A DNA stretch of 64,000 nt, taken from positions 1,043 to 65,042 of the forward strand of contig JAFDZU010000022.1 in NCBI GenBank assembly GCA_018266765.1, given 5' to 3'. The position numbers and the translations under genes are program-made. Origin of the DNA: Bacteroidota bacterium. Its GTDB lineage: Bacteria > Bacteroidota > Ignavibacteria > Kapaibacteriales > UBA961. The notes beneath the pieces were generated by a model. The model did not search any database, was not told where the DNA came from, and saw nothing but the letters and a program-made list of their open reading frames with translations. How positions within the stretch are numbered: the first letter of the stretch is position 1; each line of letters opens with the position of its first letter. Below, in pieces: positions 43,375 through 53,219 of this stretch.

Positions 43375-44135
43375 GCACTGCAAGTATAGCCCTTACAGCC
43401 AAAAGCTATGGTGCTTTTGAGATGAAAGAATATATTCGGAAATCAACGGTAAAAGCTACTATTATTACAATGTCAATTTTATTGTTACTGTTGTTAATTT
43501 ATGTAGTAGTAAAAGTAGTTGCAAAACCTTCTCTTAAAATTGTTGCGCCAATAACAAAAATGAAATTGGAGAATTTGCCGCCACCACCGGTTGATAATGC
43601 TCCGCCTCCGCCTCCACCTCCGCCGGAAGTATATACTGGCCCTGCGGCAAGAGCCGGAACTCCTGTTCCTGTTCCTGATGCAGAAATAGCGCCGGATGTA
43701 AAAGACTTTGCAAAAAATGATGAAGTAGCTCGGGCAAGTGCCGAAGGTGGTGACGGTCAAGATTTTGGTGGCTTTGCATCGAATGTGAAGGTTGACCAAC
43801 CAATAAATGTTAAAAAAGAAGCTGAGCCAAGTCTTGATGATTTTATTGCTACTGAAAAAGACCCTGAACCAAATTATGCTCAACTTCAAAAAAACATAGT
43901 TTATCCAGAAATGGCTCGTAGAGCAGGACTCGAAGGTAAAGTTATCATTAGAGTGTTAGTTGGCAAAGACGGTAAGCCAAAACCAGGAAAAGTGCGTGTG
44001 GAAGATTCCACGAATGAGCTTTTTAATCAAGCGGCTTTGGATGCTATTATGAAAACAAGCTTTACTCCGGCTATTCAAAATGGACAACCGATAGAAGTTC
44101 CGGTAACTGTTCCGATCGTTTTCCGTTTAAGATAA
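43371..44135 (+). CDS. tonB: Energy transducer TonB
   Basis: The protein has 254 residues. A short cytoplasmic start (K-S-Y-G-A-F-E-M-K-E-Y) leads into the membrane anchor, about 33-50. A long proline-rich linker follows (runs of P with P-E-V-Y-T, about 65-85), then an acidic G-rich segment and the C-terminal TonB domain, about 165-254, with Y-P-E-M-A-R-R-A-G-L-E-G-K-V and V-P-V-T-V-P-I-V-F-R-L. It transmits proton-motive energy to outer-membrane receptors. It overlaps the second exbD by 4 bp, so the two are translationally coupled. Confidence 0.95.
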   Translation: MSTASIALTAKSYGAFEMKEYIRKSTVKATIITMSILLLLLLIYVVVKVVAKPSLKIVAPITKMKLENLPPPPVDNAPPPPPPPPEVYTGPAARAGTPVPVPDAEIAPDVKDFAKNDEVARASAEGGDGQDFGGFASNVKVDQPINVKKEAEPSLDDFIATEKDPEPNYAQLQKNIVYPEMARRAGLEGKVIIRVLVGKDGKPKPGKVRVEDSTNELFNQAALDAIMKTSFTPAIQNGQPIEVPVTVPIVFRLR

Positions 44136-44244
44136 GTATCGTTTTATTAGAAAGTTGGTTCGATTCTTATTTGTTTGAAAATTAAACTTAGGTGACATAG
44201 TTTTTTGTTTAGTTTATGTTTCATTTTTTATGAGGATAATCGCC

Positions 44245-45018
44245 ATGAAAACTGTTCAAGTAAAACGCTATTCTAAAAGCTATGGAGCTTTTGAAATGAA
44301 AGAGTTTATCAGTAAATCTACACTCAAATCATTCACTATTACGATGGTAATGATTATAGTGATACCGTTGGTATTTATTGCTTTGCAAGGTTCGGTAACT
44401 CCATCATTAGATGTGATTCATATTCCTCAGATTACAACGGTACTTCTTCAGAATCCAACAGTTAAGCAACCAATTTCTACGGTACAGCCGCCATTGGTTC
44501 AGAACGCAACAACTCCTTTTTCCAATAGTACAAATAGCAAATCGGGAAGTCAAATTATAGCAGTAACTGAACCTACTAAAAATATTGAAATTAGTAATAA
44601 CTCAATCCAAAATCTGAATTCTAATTCTAATAGTTCGGTTATTATAAATAATAATAACAATAGTACCGTAGTCGAATCAGCAAAATCGTTTGTGATAGTA
44701 GAAAATAGTGGAAGTGAAGAAGTTTTCTTTGATGTTGATTCATATCCTGAACTGAATTACTCACAACTACAGCAAAATTTAGTTTATCCGGAATTAGCTC
44801 TTCGAAATGGAATAGAAGGAAAAGTTTTATTAAGAGTAGTAGTCGGCAAGAATGGAAAGCCCGTTCTCGGTAAGGTCAAAGTGATGGATTCGTCGAATGA
44901 TTTATTTAATCAATCAGCAATTGAAGCGATTAACAAATCAATATTCACACCTGCAACTGTTAATAAACAGCCGATTGAAGTTCCTATTATAGTTCCGATT
45001 GTTTTTCGATTGCATTAA
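44245..45018 (+). CDS. Second TonB-family protein with Asn/Ser-rich linker
   Basis: It is about 257 residues from the ATG at 44245, chosen because AGGATAATCGCC is at the Shine-Dalgarno position and the ATG at 44230 has none. The N-terminus is nearly identical in layout to the preceding TonB (K-S-Y-G-A-F-E-M-K-E-F). After the membrane anchor comes a linker of N, S and Q instead of the usual proline-rich region (for example N-S-N-S-S-V-I-I-N-N-N-N-N-S). The C-terminal TonB domain (Y-P-E-L-A-L-R-N-G-I-E-G-K-V) is complete. It seems to be a paralogue duplicated from the gene before it. Confidence 0.88.
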   Translation: MKTVQVKRYSKSYGAFEMKEFISKSTLKSFTITMVMIIVIPLVFIALQGSVTPSLDVIHIPQITTVLLQNPTVKQPISTVQPPLVQNATTPFSNSTNSKSGSQIIAVTEPTKNIEISNNSIQNLNSNSNSSVIINNNNNSTVVESAKSFVIVENSGSEEVFFDVDSYPELNYSQLQQNLVYPELALRNGIEGKVLLRVVVGKNGKPVLGKVKVMDSSNDLFNQSAIEAINKSIFTPATVNKQPIEVPIIVPIVFRLH

Positions 45019-45054
45019 TTAACGTATTCAATTCAGCATAACAATATTATTTAT

Positions 45055-45104
45055 ACGCTGTTTCCGCAAAATAAACTAACAAAAGGCGGAACAGCGTTTT
45101 TTAT
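45055..45104 (+). terminator. Rho-independent terminator after the second tonB-like gene
   Basis: ACGCTGTTTCCGC (45055-45067) pairs, with one bulge, with GGCGGAACAGCGT (45085-45097), followed by TTTTTTAT. It splits the locus into two transcription units unless read through. Confidence 0.8.
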
Positions 45105-45113
45105 GATACCAAC

Positions 45114-45341
45114 GTGATAATTCTCATACTCAATTATATTGTTCGGAGCATAACAATTCTTATTGGCTTGTTTCTGCTTTTGTATCCGTTTCCGGCATTT
45201 CAAGCCGACCCAACGTTTGTAAAAACAATGGGTGGTGTTGTAATGACTTTTGGAATTATACGATTAGCACTTTTTATTCGTCAACAAAAACGAATTCGTG
45301 AATCTGAAGAAATGGAGGAACAAGATGAAAACGTTGAATAA
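45114..45341 (+). CDS. Small two-segment membrane protein
   Basis: The protein has 75 residues. Two hydrophobic segments (about 5-26 and 38-56) are followed by an acidic-basic tail (R-E-S-E-E-M-E-E-Q-D-E-N). The start is GTG at 45114; I found no in-frame ATG upstream. It lies 16 bp after the terminator and its stop overlaps the start of the PstS-like gene (45325). I recognise no family, but small membrane proteins sit at this position in TonB loci of related bacteria. The short length makes the call moderate. Confidence 0.55.
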   Translation: MIILILNYIVRSITILIGLFLLLYPFPAFQADPTFVKTMGGVVMTFGIIRLALFIRQQKRIRESEEMEEQDENVE

Positions 45342-46248
45342 AATATTAATAGCTCTATTTGTAATTATACTTACAAGTTGCGACGATAAACCCCAAAAGC
45401 AGGGAACTGAAAACATTGAAACAGTCCTTGCAGGAAAAGTAGAAATTCTCTGCGATCAACAAATTTATAAACTTATACAAAACATCACTCCGGTTTATGA
45501 TACAGCTTTTCCCGATGCTAAAATTACTTTAAAACCGATAGAAGCAAGAGAAGCAATGTCTGAGCTTTTTGCTCTAAAATCTCGTGGAATAATAATTGCC
45601 CGAGATTATATGCACGATGAGGATTCTGTATTAAAAGCCAATAAACGAACAGAACACACAAGATTTTTAATTGCAAAAGATGCTTTAGTATTTTATGTTT
45701 CAAAAGATTTTCCGCTTGATACTATTTCTAAAAATCAATTAATTCAGATTTTACTTAATTCTAAACAGACATTTAAAAGCTATTTTCCTTCGCTCAAATC
45801 AGAACCTGCCTTAGTAATGCCTTCGGAACAATCATCAGAATATGCCAATATTCTTTGGCTTCTTACAAACAATCAATTACTAAAACATTCGTATATTGCA
45901 GTAGAATCTCCCGATTCGGTAATAATGCGAGTTAAAAACAATAATACTGTCGGAGTTGGGTATTTGTCGCAAATTGTTAAGGATGTAACTTTGAAAGCAT
46001 TACGGATTGGCTATGACGACTCAACGGGGACGCATATCTATCCTAAACCAGTCCATCAATCGTATATTGTTATGGAAAAATATCCTTTTGTAGTTCCTAT
46101 ATTTGGATATTTACAAGAAGACAGACAGAATTTACCGTGGGGATTCTTAACTTTTATGAGAAAAGACCCTCGTATTCAGCAATATTTTCTGAATGCGGGT
46201 GTTGTGCCGGGATTCGGCAAATTTGATTTAGTTCCTTTGGAGGATTAA
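45325..46248 (+). CDS. PstS-like substrate-binding lipoprotein
   Basis: It is about 307 residues from ATG 45325, chosen because GGAGGAACAAG precedes it. The lipobox is L-T-S-C. The fold follows PstS: L-I-Q-N-I-T-P-V-Y, I-A-K-D-A-L-V-F-Y-V-S, P-S-E-Q-S-S-E-Y, V-G-V-G-Y-L-S-Q-I, and W-G-F-L-T-F-M. No pstABC genes follow. PstS-like proteins next to exbB/exbD/tonB and TPR genes are a known FCB arrangement whose role is uncertain, so phosphate binding should not be assumed. The next gene begins immediately after the stop. Confidence 0.82.
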   Translation: MKTLNKILIALFVIILTSCDDKPQKQGTENIETVLAGKVEILCDQQIYKLIQNITPVYDTAFPDAKITLKPIEAREAMSELFALKSRGIIIARDYMHDEDSVLKANKRTEHTRFLIAKDALVFYVSKDFPLDTISKNQLIQILLNSKQTFKSYFPSLKSEPALVMPSEQSSEYANILWLLTNNQLLKHSYIAVESPDSVIMRVKNNNTVGVGYLSQIVKDVTLKALRIGYDDSTGTHIYPKPVHQSYIVMEKYPFVVPIFGYLQEDRQNLPWGFLTFMRKDPRIQQYFLNAGVVPGFGKFDLVPLED

Positions 46249-47169
46249 ATGAGAATAGTAAAAATTATAATTCTTTTTGTAGTTACAAGTAGTGTTTCTT
46301 TTTCACAGTCAAATCTTGACAAAGCTAAAAAAACATTTTATGAAGGTAATTACAAAAAAGCGGTTGATTATTCATTAGCTGCAATAAAGGAAAATTCTAA
46401 AAATGTTGAAGCATTAATTATAGCCGGTGATGCGTATTTAGAAATAGGGAAGTTAGATTCTGCGATGTATTTTTTAAAAAATGCTGAAAAAGTAAGTCCT
46501 AAAAATGCTGCTGCTGTTCGTAAAATAGGAAGAGTTCAAGCAAAACAAGGAAATGTTTCCGATGCAGTTAAAACGATTCAACGAGCAGTAAAATTGAATG
46601 ATAAAGATGAGTATTCTTATATTGCATTAGGTGAAATACTCCTTAAATCCTCAACTCCAGACCAAGCAGAACAGCAATTTCTCAAGGCGAAAGAACTAAA
46701 CAAACAAAATTTGCAAGTATGTGAAATGCTTGGAGATTATTATCAATCTCGCGGCAAAGCTGATCCTGCTCGATCTAATTATGAAGATGCTCTGCGAATT
46801 GATGCGAATCAATTAGACATTCGTAAAAAATTAGCTTCTGTTACTCTCGATGATAATGAACGTGATCCGGCTCGCGATGAACCAATCGCAGTAGATAAAG
46901 AGCCATACGTTGATTTATCTGCTTTAAATAGAAGTGTCATTTATCCATCAGTTGCAAAACGTGCCGGAATTGAGGGGAAAGTATCTGTACGTGTTTTGGT
47001 TCGTAAAGATGGTAAACCCAAAAAGAATTTTATAGTAGATTCTGAATCAGAATTACTCAATAAAAGTGCGGTTGATGCTGTAATGCAGGCAAGATTTTTA
47101 CCAGCAATTCAGAATGGAAAGCCGCTTGCTTGCTGGATTACAGTTCCAATCTCATTTAAATTAAAATAA
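46249..47169 (+). CDS. TPR protein fused to a TonB C-terminal domain
   Basis: The protein has 306 residues. A cleavable signal peptide (ending V-S-F-S-Q-S, about 20) precedes four to five tetratricopeptide repeats, about 22-205. A TonB-type domain follows about 222-306, with Y-P-S-V-A-K-R-A-G-I-E-G-K-V, K-S-A-V-D-A-V-M and the ending V-P-I-S-F-K-L. There is no membrane anchor apart from the signal peptide and no proline linker, so the protein should be soluble in the periplasm and may not couple to ExbB-ExbD directly. It starts right after the PstS-like gene and is followed by another TPR gene. Confidence 0.85.
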   Translation: MRIVKIIILFVVTSSVSFSQSNLDKAKKTFYEGNYKKAVDYSLAAIKENSKNVEALIIAGDAYLEIGKLDSAMYFLKNAEKVSPKNAAAVRKIGRVQAKQGNVSDAVKTIQRAVKLNDKDEYSYIALGEILLKSSTPDQAEQQFLKAKELNKQNLQVCEMLGDYYQSRGKADPARSNYEDALRIDANQLDIRKKLASVTLDDNERDPARDEPIAVDKEPYVDLSALNRSVIYPSVAKRAGIEGKVSVRVLVRKDGKPKKNFIVDSESELLNKSAVDAVMQARFLPAIQNGKPLACWITVPISFKLK

Positions 47170-47235
47170 ATCATAGAAATAAAATTTTAATTATATAAAA
47201 ACGGTAAATAGTAAAACCAAAGGAAGCCCAACTTT

Positions 47236-48954
47236 ATGAAATGTATAATTGTATTTATAGCATTGATTTTAGTACCAATTTCGGGATATGCACAAACAAA
47301 TTATGAAAAAGCAAAATATTTTGTAGCAGACCATGACTACCTAAACGCCTACCCATATGTCCTTCCAGCTGTAAAAGATTCCCCTAAAAATATTGAAGTA
47401 TTACTACTTGCAGGTGATATATACTTAGAGATGGAAAAACCTGATTCAGCTGTGATATTTTATTCAAGAGCAGAAGAGATAGATGACAAACCTATAGTTA
47501 TCCGTAAGTTAGGAACAGGTCTAGCAAGTGCCGGTAAATATAATGAAGCAATAAAAATTCTAAAAAAAGCAATTAAAAAAGACGAGAAAGACGCATATAA
47601 TTTACTTGCTCTCGCTGATGTTTACTTAAAGGCCGACTCCCTCAAACAAGCTGAAATGACTATTATATCAGCAAAAGATATTAACAAAAAAATTCCGGAT
47701 GGATTTGTTGCATTGGGTGATCTATATTTTGCCCAAAGAATATATGAACTTGCAAGAATGAACTATGAAGAAGCATTAAAATTAGATGAAAATCTGACAT
47801 CTGCACGAATAAAACTTGCTACTGCTTATTATAAATTAGCAAATGCAGAACCAGACCAAGATCTCTCAAATGAACTATTCGGAAGGTCGCTTAAAGAATG
47901 GAATACAGTGACAAAAGCAGATCCTAAAAATGCAACTGCTTTTTTTGAACAAGGTAAAATATTCTTTCTCGCAGATAAATATGGAGAAGCCGCTAAATCT
48001 TTTTACCAATACACATTACTTCGTCCGGAAGGTTGGAAAGGATTATGGTATCTTGCTCAGTCTTCATTTAAAATAGGGCAATACGATTCGGCTGTAAAAC
48101 AGCTCGAACTCGTTAGAATGAAGATTGATACATTAAAAGATCAAGCAACATTAATGATAGCTCAAAGTCAGTTTAATTTAAAAGAATATAAAGATTGTGC
48201 ATATAATTATTCTGTATCTAAAAAAGCGGCTGGGATTAATCCAAACCTAAAGTTTGAACCTGCTGACTTGGAGAGATGGGGGTATGCGGCAATTCTATCT
48301 GGTGATACTACAACAGCCATTAAAAACTTCACACAACTTATTAATGAAGATAATACTCGTTGTAATCTGATGTTTCGGTTCGGTTATTTACTAAAAGAAA
48401 GAAAACAATACAAAGAATCTATTGCGATGTTTCGTAAGTTAATTTCAGCTGATTGTCCTGACAGCAGTTCGATTATCAATAGTATTAAAGCACGACTATT
48501 AATTGGAATGTCTTATTATTCAGATGATAAACCGGATTCTGCAATTATTGTTTTAAGAGAATTTTTAGCATTAGATCCAACTAATCTTTACGGACGTATT
48601 ATGTTGGCAAATTCCTTTGCTGCTATCAAAAATACAGATTCATCTAAAAATACGCTTCTTGAAGCACTCGAAATAGGGAAACAAAATCCTAATACGAGTA
48701 AACGAGATCTGGAAAATGTACTCTCAGAATTATGCAGAATTTATATTGAAGCGAAAGAATATAATAATCTCCTCAAATATTCCAAAATGTGGACAGAAGT
48801 AAATCCTGAATCTGTATATGCCTATCTATATACAGCAGTTGCATATCAAGGAAATACCGACAAAGATAATGCATGTAAAAACTACCGCGAAGTCTTAAAA
48901 CGTGACAAAGATAATAAGACAGCAAAACAAAATCTAAAAGCACTCGGTTGTTAA
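47236..48954 (+). CDS. Periplasmic TPR-repeat protein
   Basis: The protein has 572 residues. A signal peptide ends about residue 19 (G-Y-A-Q). From there to the end it is a solenoid of tetratricopeptide repeats, at least twelve units, with the familiar A-x-x-x-L-x-x-A-L/I-x-x-D/N-P pattern (for example Y-E-E-A-L-K-L-D-E-N-L and L-R-E-F-L-A-L-D-P-T-N). Its N-terminal 190 residues resemble those of the TPR-TonB gene just upstream. It lacks the TonB domain. It probably organises proteins at the TonB complex. Confidence 0.85.
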   Translation: MKCIIVFIALILVPISGYAQTNYEKAKYFVADHDYLNAYPYVLPAVKDSPKNIEVLLLAGDIYLEMEKPDSAVIFYSRAEEIDDKPIVIRKLGTGLASAGKYNEAIKILKKAIKKDEKDAYNLLALADVYLKADSLKQAEMTIISAKDINKKIPDGFVALGDLYFAQRIYELARMNYEEALKLDENLTSARIKLATAYYKLANAEPDQDLSNELFGRSLKEWNTVTKADPKNATAFFEQGKIFFLADKYGEAAKSFYQYTLLRPEGWKGLWYLAQSSFKIGQYDSAVKQLELVRMKIDTLKDQATLMIAQSQFNLKEYKDCAYNYSVSKKAAGINPNLKFEPADLERWGYAAILSGDTTTAIKNFTQLINEDNTRCNLMFRFGYLLKERKQYKESIAMFRKLISADCPDSSSIINSIKARLLIGMSYYSDDKPDSAIIVLREFLALDPTNLYGRIMLANSFAAIKNTDSSKNTLLEALEIGKQNPNTSKRDLENVLSELCRIYIEAKEYNNLLKYSKMWTEVNPESVYAYLYTAVAYQGNTDKDNACKNYREVLKRDKDNKTAKQNLKALGC

Positions 48955-49000
48955 TATTTATTTTTACTACTTTTTTTTACTATTTAATTAACTGGATTAT

Positions 49001-49726
49001 ATGATTCAATTTATGTCGTGCTTCACAATTGTTTTTGCACTTTTAACTTCTACACTACAAGCACAAATTGGCGTTACTGCACTTGTTAAAACAACATTTA
49101 CTGATGCTAAAACCGGTGCTCCACTTTCGCTTAAATATGAACTAATCCCGGAAAGTGGGGCTACAAAAATCAGAGGAAGTACTCCATCGGACGGTACATT
49201 TGAGCAAATTCTCAGACCGGGAGAAACTTACAAAGTAATATGTAAGAAATCTGATGGTATTGTTTTTCCGTTTTCATTTACATTGCGGCCTAGCTCATCT
49301 TATTATGAAGAATCTCAGACTTTACCGGTTACGTTTCTAAGAAAAGGAGATGCATTAGGTGAATGGATGTTGTTTGCTAAGGATAAAATTGATTTACTTT
49401 CAGAGAAAGAACTAACTTCTTTGGTAGATTTAATTTCGGCAAATCGTGGATTGTCAATAATAATTTCAGTCACAGTAGACCCGGAAGTTAAATTAACGGG
49501 AAAAACATCTAAATCTTCTAAAAAGAAGTCCAAACCTTCCAAAAAATTTAAAAAAGAAACAACACCAACAGTAGATGTCGTTGCAGAAAGAATTTCTATT
49601 ATAAATGGATTCTTTGCACAAAAAGTAAAACCGGAAGCATTAAAACGGATTACGGTCAAAGCTGACTCGCCGTTATCCGGTGTAAATGTTTGGGCAACTA
49701 TAAACGATATTAAATCAATGGATTAA
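49001..49726 (+). CDS. Hypothetical exported protein, possibly a degenerate OmpA-type domain
   Basis: The protein has 241 residues with a signal peptide ending about residue 21 (L-Q-A-Q). The first half is a beta-rich region with T-D-A-K-T-G-A-P-L, resembling an Ig-like or carboxypeptidase-regulatory domain that precedes OmpA domains in some envelope proteins. The second half (I-S-V-T-V-D-P-E-V to R-I-T-V-K-A-D) weakly recalls the OmpA peptidoglycan-binding fold, interrupted by a K/S-rich insert. The key Asp and Arg of OmpA are not clear, so this is tentative. It closes the TonB locus and ends at a strong terminator. Confidence 0.55.
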   Translation: MIQFMSCFTIVFALLTSTLQAQIGVTALVKTTFTDAKTGAPLSLKYELIPESGATKIRGSTPSDGTFEQILRPGETYKVICKKSDGIVFPFSFTLRPSSSYYEESQTLPVTFLRKGDALGEWMLFAKDKIDLLSEKELTSLVDLISANRGLSIIISVTVDPEVKLTGKTSKSSKKKSKPSKKFKKETTPTVDVVAERISIINGFFAQKVKPEALKRITVKADSPLSGVNVWATINDIKSMD

Positions 49727-49751
49727 TGTATGTTTACAAAACAGCAATTGT

Positions 49752-49778
49752 AAAAAACCGGTTGTTAGCCGGTTTTTT
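49752..49778. terminator. Bidirectional terminator
   Basis: AAAAAACCGG (49752-49761) pairs with CCGGTTTTTT (49769-49778), with a 7-base loop. It lies between convergent genes ending at 49726 and 49802. Confidence 0.88.
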
Positions 49779-49801
49779 TATGAGTAATGTTGTTGTTTGA
49801 C

Positions 49802-51082
49802 TTATCCTTTATTTTCGGGTTGAGTAAGTGTGAATAGAGTTATTTCCGGTTCAATTGCAATTCTGATTGGTGGTCCTACCATTCCCATCCCTCGGTTCAC
49901 ATAAAGTACTTGGTTATTATCGTAATACATTCCAGCCCATTGTTTATAGACCATTCTGGCAAAGCTTAAATCTTCACCCAAGATATGTACTCCAACTTGA
50001 CCACCATGAGTATGCCCAGATAACATTACATCCACTGAAGGAATTTTACAACGGATTTCATTGTCCCAAAAAGTAGGGTCATGTGCCATAAGAATTGTTG
50101 GATAAGCTTTATTTAATCCTTGCAGTGCTTCGTCAATTCGTCCAAACTTCTGACCAAGTCCAGTATTGTCAATAGCGGCGATGTTTAATTTACTTCCATC
50201 TACACTTATAATTGAATTACTATTTACCAGTAGATTGATACCGGAATCTCTTATTCCTTTTTTTAATAACTCATGACTGTTAATAGACATATAATGATCA
50301 TGATTACCAATTGAGGCATAGACTCCAAGCGGTGCAGTTAATTTTTTTAACTCAGGAAAGGTAATATTTAGTTCTTCAGGTTGAAAATTAACAAAATCTC
50401 CGGTTATTAGTATAATATCAGGTTGTAAATTTTCTATTATTCTTCTTACTTCTTGCATTGGTTTTGATGATGCGAACGACCCGGAATGTATATCAGATAT
50501 TTGAACAATTCTAAGTCCTTCTAACTGACTTGGTAATCCTTTAATAGGTAAATTGTGGTGATATGTTTCAAAATCAAATGCTGTACGAAACATTCCATTA
50601 GTTGCAATTATAAAAGGAGTTCCAGCGGCAGTCCATGCTACTTTTTGGATAAACTCCCTTCTTTGTCTATTTGGAGGAGTTGGTTGTTCAATGATATTGA
50701 CTTCTATAATTTCCGGTTTAGATTTAGACAATATTTTTTGAAATAGAATTCTGATTCTTGAGTAAATATAACTAATACCTCTAATAATATCTTTTATTAG
50801 TAACACAATGGCAATTAGTATTTTGGGTAAATACCATAAAAATGCTACAATCTGAAAAAAACGACTATTTGAAACATTAGTATTTAATGATAGTAATAGG
50901 GGACTTGAATAAAAACTTCCTGCTAAAACTAATGCGGCAATTAACCACATAGATAGATACCAAAATTTGGAGTAATTATAACGCTTTATAAATTTTTGCC
51001 AATTATAAAGAACATAAGAATCTAATAAAATTCCGAGCGTAACGAAAATAATCCAAAAAAAAGAAAATCGTTCAGGGTGCAT
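49802..51082 (-). CDS. Membrane-anchored metallophosphoesterase
   Basis: The protein has 426 residues. The first 110 residues hold three to four membrane segments. A K/R-rich loop and a hydrophobic stretch follow, then the calcineurin-like domain from about 185. Its dimetal motifs are I-S-D-I-H-S-G (D-x-H), G-D-F-V-N-F (GD), G-N-H-D-H-Y (GNHD) and S-G-H-T-H-G-G-Q (GHTH). The catalytic set is complete. The family includes YkuE-like lipid or nucleotide phosphohydrolases with unknown natural substrates. It is on the same strand as ftsH, downstream of the ftsH terminator. Confidence 0.9.
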   Translation of the reverse strand: MHPERFSFFWIIFVTLGILLDSYVLYNWQKFIKRYNYSKFWYLSMWLIAALVLAGSFYSSPLLLSLNTNVSNSRFFQIVAFLWYLPKILIAIVLLIKDIIRGISYIYSRIRILFQKILSKSKPEIIEVNIIEQPTPPNRQRREFIQKVAWTAAGTPFIIATNGMFRTAFDFETYHHNLPIKGLPSQLEGLRIVQISDIHSGSFASSKPMQEVRRIIENLQPDIILITGDFVNFQPEELNITFPELKKLTAPLGVYASIGNHDHYMSINSHELLKKGIRDSGINLLVNSNSIISVDGSKLNIAAIDNTGLGQKFGRIDEALQGLNKAYPTILMAHDPTFWDNEIRCKIPSVDVMLSGHTHGGQVGVHILGEDLSFARMVYKQWAGMYYDNNQVLYVNRGMGMVGPPIRIAIEPEITLFTLTQPENKG

Positions 51083-51104
51083 ATTTTGCTAGAGAAAGAG
51101 TGAG

Positions 51105-51147
51105 ATAAAAAAAGGGCAAACCGCTTTAGTAAGAACGTGCTTGCCCT
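51105..51147 (-). terminator. Rho-independent terminator of ftsH
   Basis: AGGGCAA (51113-51119) pairs with TTGCCCT (51141-51147). On the minus strand the stem is followed by a run of seven or eight T. It lies 30 bp past the ftsH stop. Confidence 0.8.
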
Positions 51148-51176
51148 GAATAATCACAGTTATTATATGATATTAC

Positions 51177-53219
51177 TTAAACTACTTCTTCACCTTTAAC
51201 ACTAATATTAGGAGTATTAGTAATCGGTGACATATTAATTTTAGGAGCTAATTCTTCTCCGCGAATTATTTGGTCGAGTTCAGCTCCATCAAGGATTTCA
51301 CGTTCAAGTAATATTTTTGAAGTTTTATGTAATAAATCTATGTTGTCTCTAAGTAATTGTTCGGATTGTTCCATTGACTCAGTGAGTATTCTACGAACTT
51401 CATTATCAATCAGACGAGCCGTTTCTTCACTATGATCACGTGGTTGAGCAATTTCACGTCCCAAAAACACTTCTTCATGTTTATTGGCAAATGTAACAGG
51501 GCCGATAACATCACTCATACCCCATTCACAAACCATTTTACGAGCGAGTGTAGATGCACGTTCTAAATCACTGCTTGCACCTGTATTCATTTGACCGAAA
51601 ACAATTTTTTCAGCGGCACGACCGGCAAGTAAGGTTACAATTTGAGTTTCTATGAAATCTTTGGAATATGTATGTGCATCTTCATTGGGTAAATAGGATG
51701 TAACACCTAAAGCTCTTCCTCGTGGAATAATTGTTACCTTATGAACAGGATTACTGTGTGGAAGTAATTTACCGACGAGTGCATGTCCCATTTCATGATA
51801 AGCGGTTGTTTCTTTTTCTTTATCAGAAATAACCATACTTTTGCGCTCAACACCCATTAATATTTTATCTTTCGCACTTTCAAAGTCGTACATGGTAACC
51901 ATTTCGCCATTTCGCCTTGCGGCAAAAAGAGCCGCTTCATTCACAAGATTAGCTAAATCGGCACCGGAAAGTCCGGGAGTACCACGAGCAATAGTTTCAA
52001 GATTAACTTCTGAACTCAGTGGAATTGTTTTAGTGTGTACTTTTAAGATGCCTTCACGACCCCTAACATCAGGTCGGTCTACGACAACCTGACGGTCGAA
52101 TCTTCCGGGGCGTAATAGAGCCGAATCAAGAACATCCGGACGATTGGTAGCGGCGATGATGATAACACCCAAATTCTGTTCAAAGCCATCCATTTCCACC
52201 AGAAGTTGATTAAGTGTTTGTTCGCGCTCATCATGACCTCCTCCTAAACCTGCTCCTCTTGAACGACCAACAGCATCAATTTCATCTATAAAAACAAGAC
52301 ACGGAGCACTGCGCTTAGCTTGCTCAAATAAATCCCTAACACGACTTGCACCAACACCAACAAACATTTCTACGAAATCAGCACCTGAGATTGAGAAAAA
52401 AGGAACATTTGCCTCACCGGATACAGCACGTGCTAATAAAGTTTTACCCGTACCCGGAGGGCCAAGAAGTAAAACACCACGAGGAATTTTACCTCCTAAT
52501 TTTTGAAATTTTGCGGGTTCTTTGAGAAATTCAATAATCTCTTGGAGTTCATATTTTGCTTCATCACATCCTGCAACATCAGCAAATGTTTTCTTATTGA
52601 CACCCGTTTCGTTTAATAATCGTGCTCTTGATTTTCCAAACGTAAAAATTCCCTTAGAACCACCATTATTCATTCGTCGCATCATAAAAAAGAATACTCC
52701 AAATATCAAAGCCCAAGGAAGTATAGAATATAACAGCATTGACCATATATTCTCACTGTCTTTATACTTCCATGTCATACCTTTTGAAGTCCAAATTTCT
52801 TCGGTTTTAGAATCAACCACACCAAGTTTGGTAACAAAATTTGTAACGATTTCTTCGCGTCCACTACGATTTACTTTACTTGAACTACTTAAAGTTCCGT
52901 GCATTTCAAAATCATTTAATTGTGATTTTTCTATAACTGCTGATGCTATTTTACCATTGTTTAGGAAATACATGTACTCTGTATAAGTAACAGGTACTTC
53001 CGTATGTTCTTTGCTGTTTATAAAATTAAACAAAATGAATAGTCCAATTGCTCCAACGCCCCATATAAGTATAGATTTCAATACTTTACTCATTGGATCA
53101 TTATCATTGTTGTTATTTCCACCTGAGCCGAATTTATTATTGAAAGGAGGTTTTGGGGATGGCTTTTTATTATTTGGAGAGCCGTCATTTTTCATTTCAT
53201 TCATGAGAAGTGTTTCCAT
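51177..53219 (-). CDS. ftsH: ATP-dependent zinc metalloprotease FtsH
   Basis: This membrane AAA+ protease degrades misfolded and regulatory proteins. It has 680 residues. Two membrane segments (about 47-67 and 158-180) enclose a periplasmic loop. Walker A is G-P-P-G-T-G-K-T (253-260), and Walker B is V-F-I-D-E-I-D (about 309-315). The zinc site is H475-E-M-G-H479, and the distal acid is in G-A-S-S-D-L-E-R. The extended Gly/Asn-rich N-terminus is normal in this group. Starts at 53204 and 53195 are possible. Its M41 domain is a useful comparison for the cassette protease at 2859. Confidence 0.97.
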   Translation of the reverse strand: METLLMNEMKNDGSPNNKKPSPKPPFNNKFGSGGNNNNDNDPMSKVLKSILIWGVGAIGLFILFNFINSKEHTEVPVTYTEYMYFLNNGKIASAVIEKSQLNDFEMHGTLSSSSKVNRSGREEIVTNFVTKLGVVDSKTEEIWTSKGMTWKYKDSENIWSMLLYSILPWALIFGVFFFMMRRMNNGGSKGIFTFGKSRARLLNETGVNKKTFADVAGCDEAKYELQEIIEFLKEPAKFQKLGGKIPRGVLLLGPPGTGKTLLARAVSGEANVPFFSISGADFVEMFVGVGASRVRDLFEQAKRSAPCLVFIDEIDAVGRSRGAGLGGGHDEREQTLNQLLVEMDGFEQNLGVIIIAATNRPDVLDSALLRPGRFDRQVVVDRPDVRGREGILKVHTKTIPLSSEVNLETIARGTPGLSGADLANLVNEAALFAARRNGEMVTMYDFESAKDKILMGVERKSMVISDKEKETTAYHEMGHALVGKLLPHSNPVHKVTIIPRGRALGVTSYLPNEDAHTYSKDFIETQIVTLLAGRAAEKIVFGQMNTGASSDLERASTLARKMVCEWGMSDVIGPVTFANKHEEVFLGREIAQPRDHSEETARLIDNEVRRILTESMEQSEQLLRDNIDLLHKTSKILLEREILDGAELDQIIRGEELAPKINMSPITNTPNISVKGEEVV

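Noticed and set aside
43494-43889. Minus-strand open frame inside the tonB gene
   Set aside because: An antisense shadow of the proline- and glutamate-rich TonB codons; composition mirrors the real gene.
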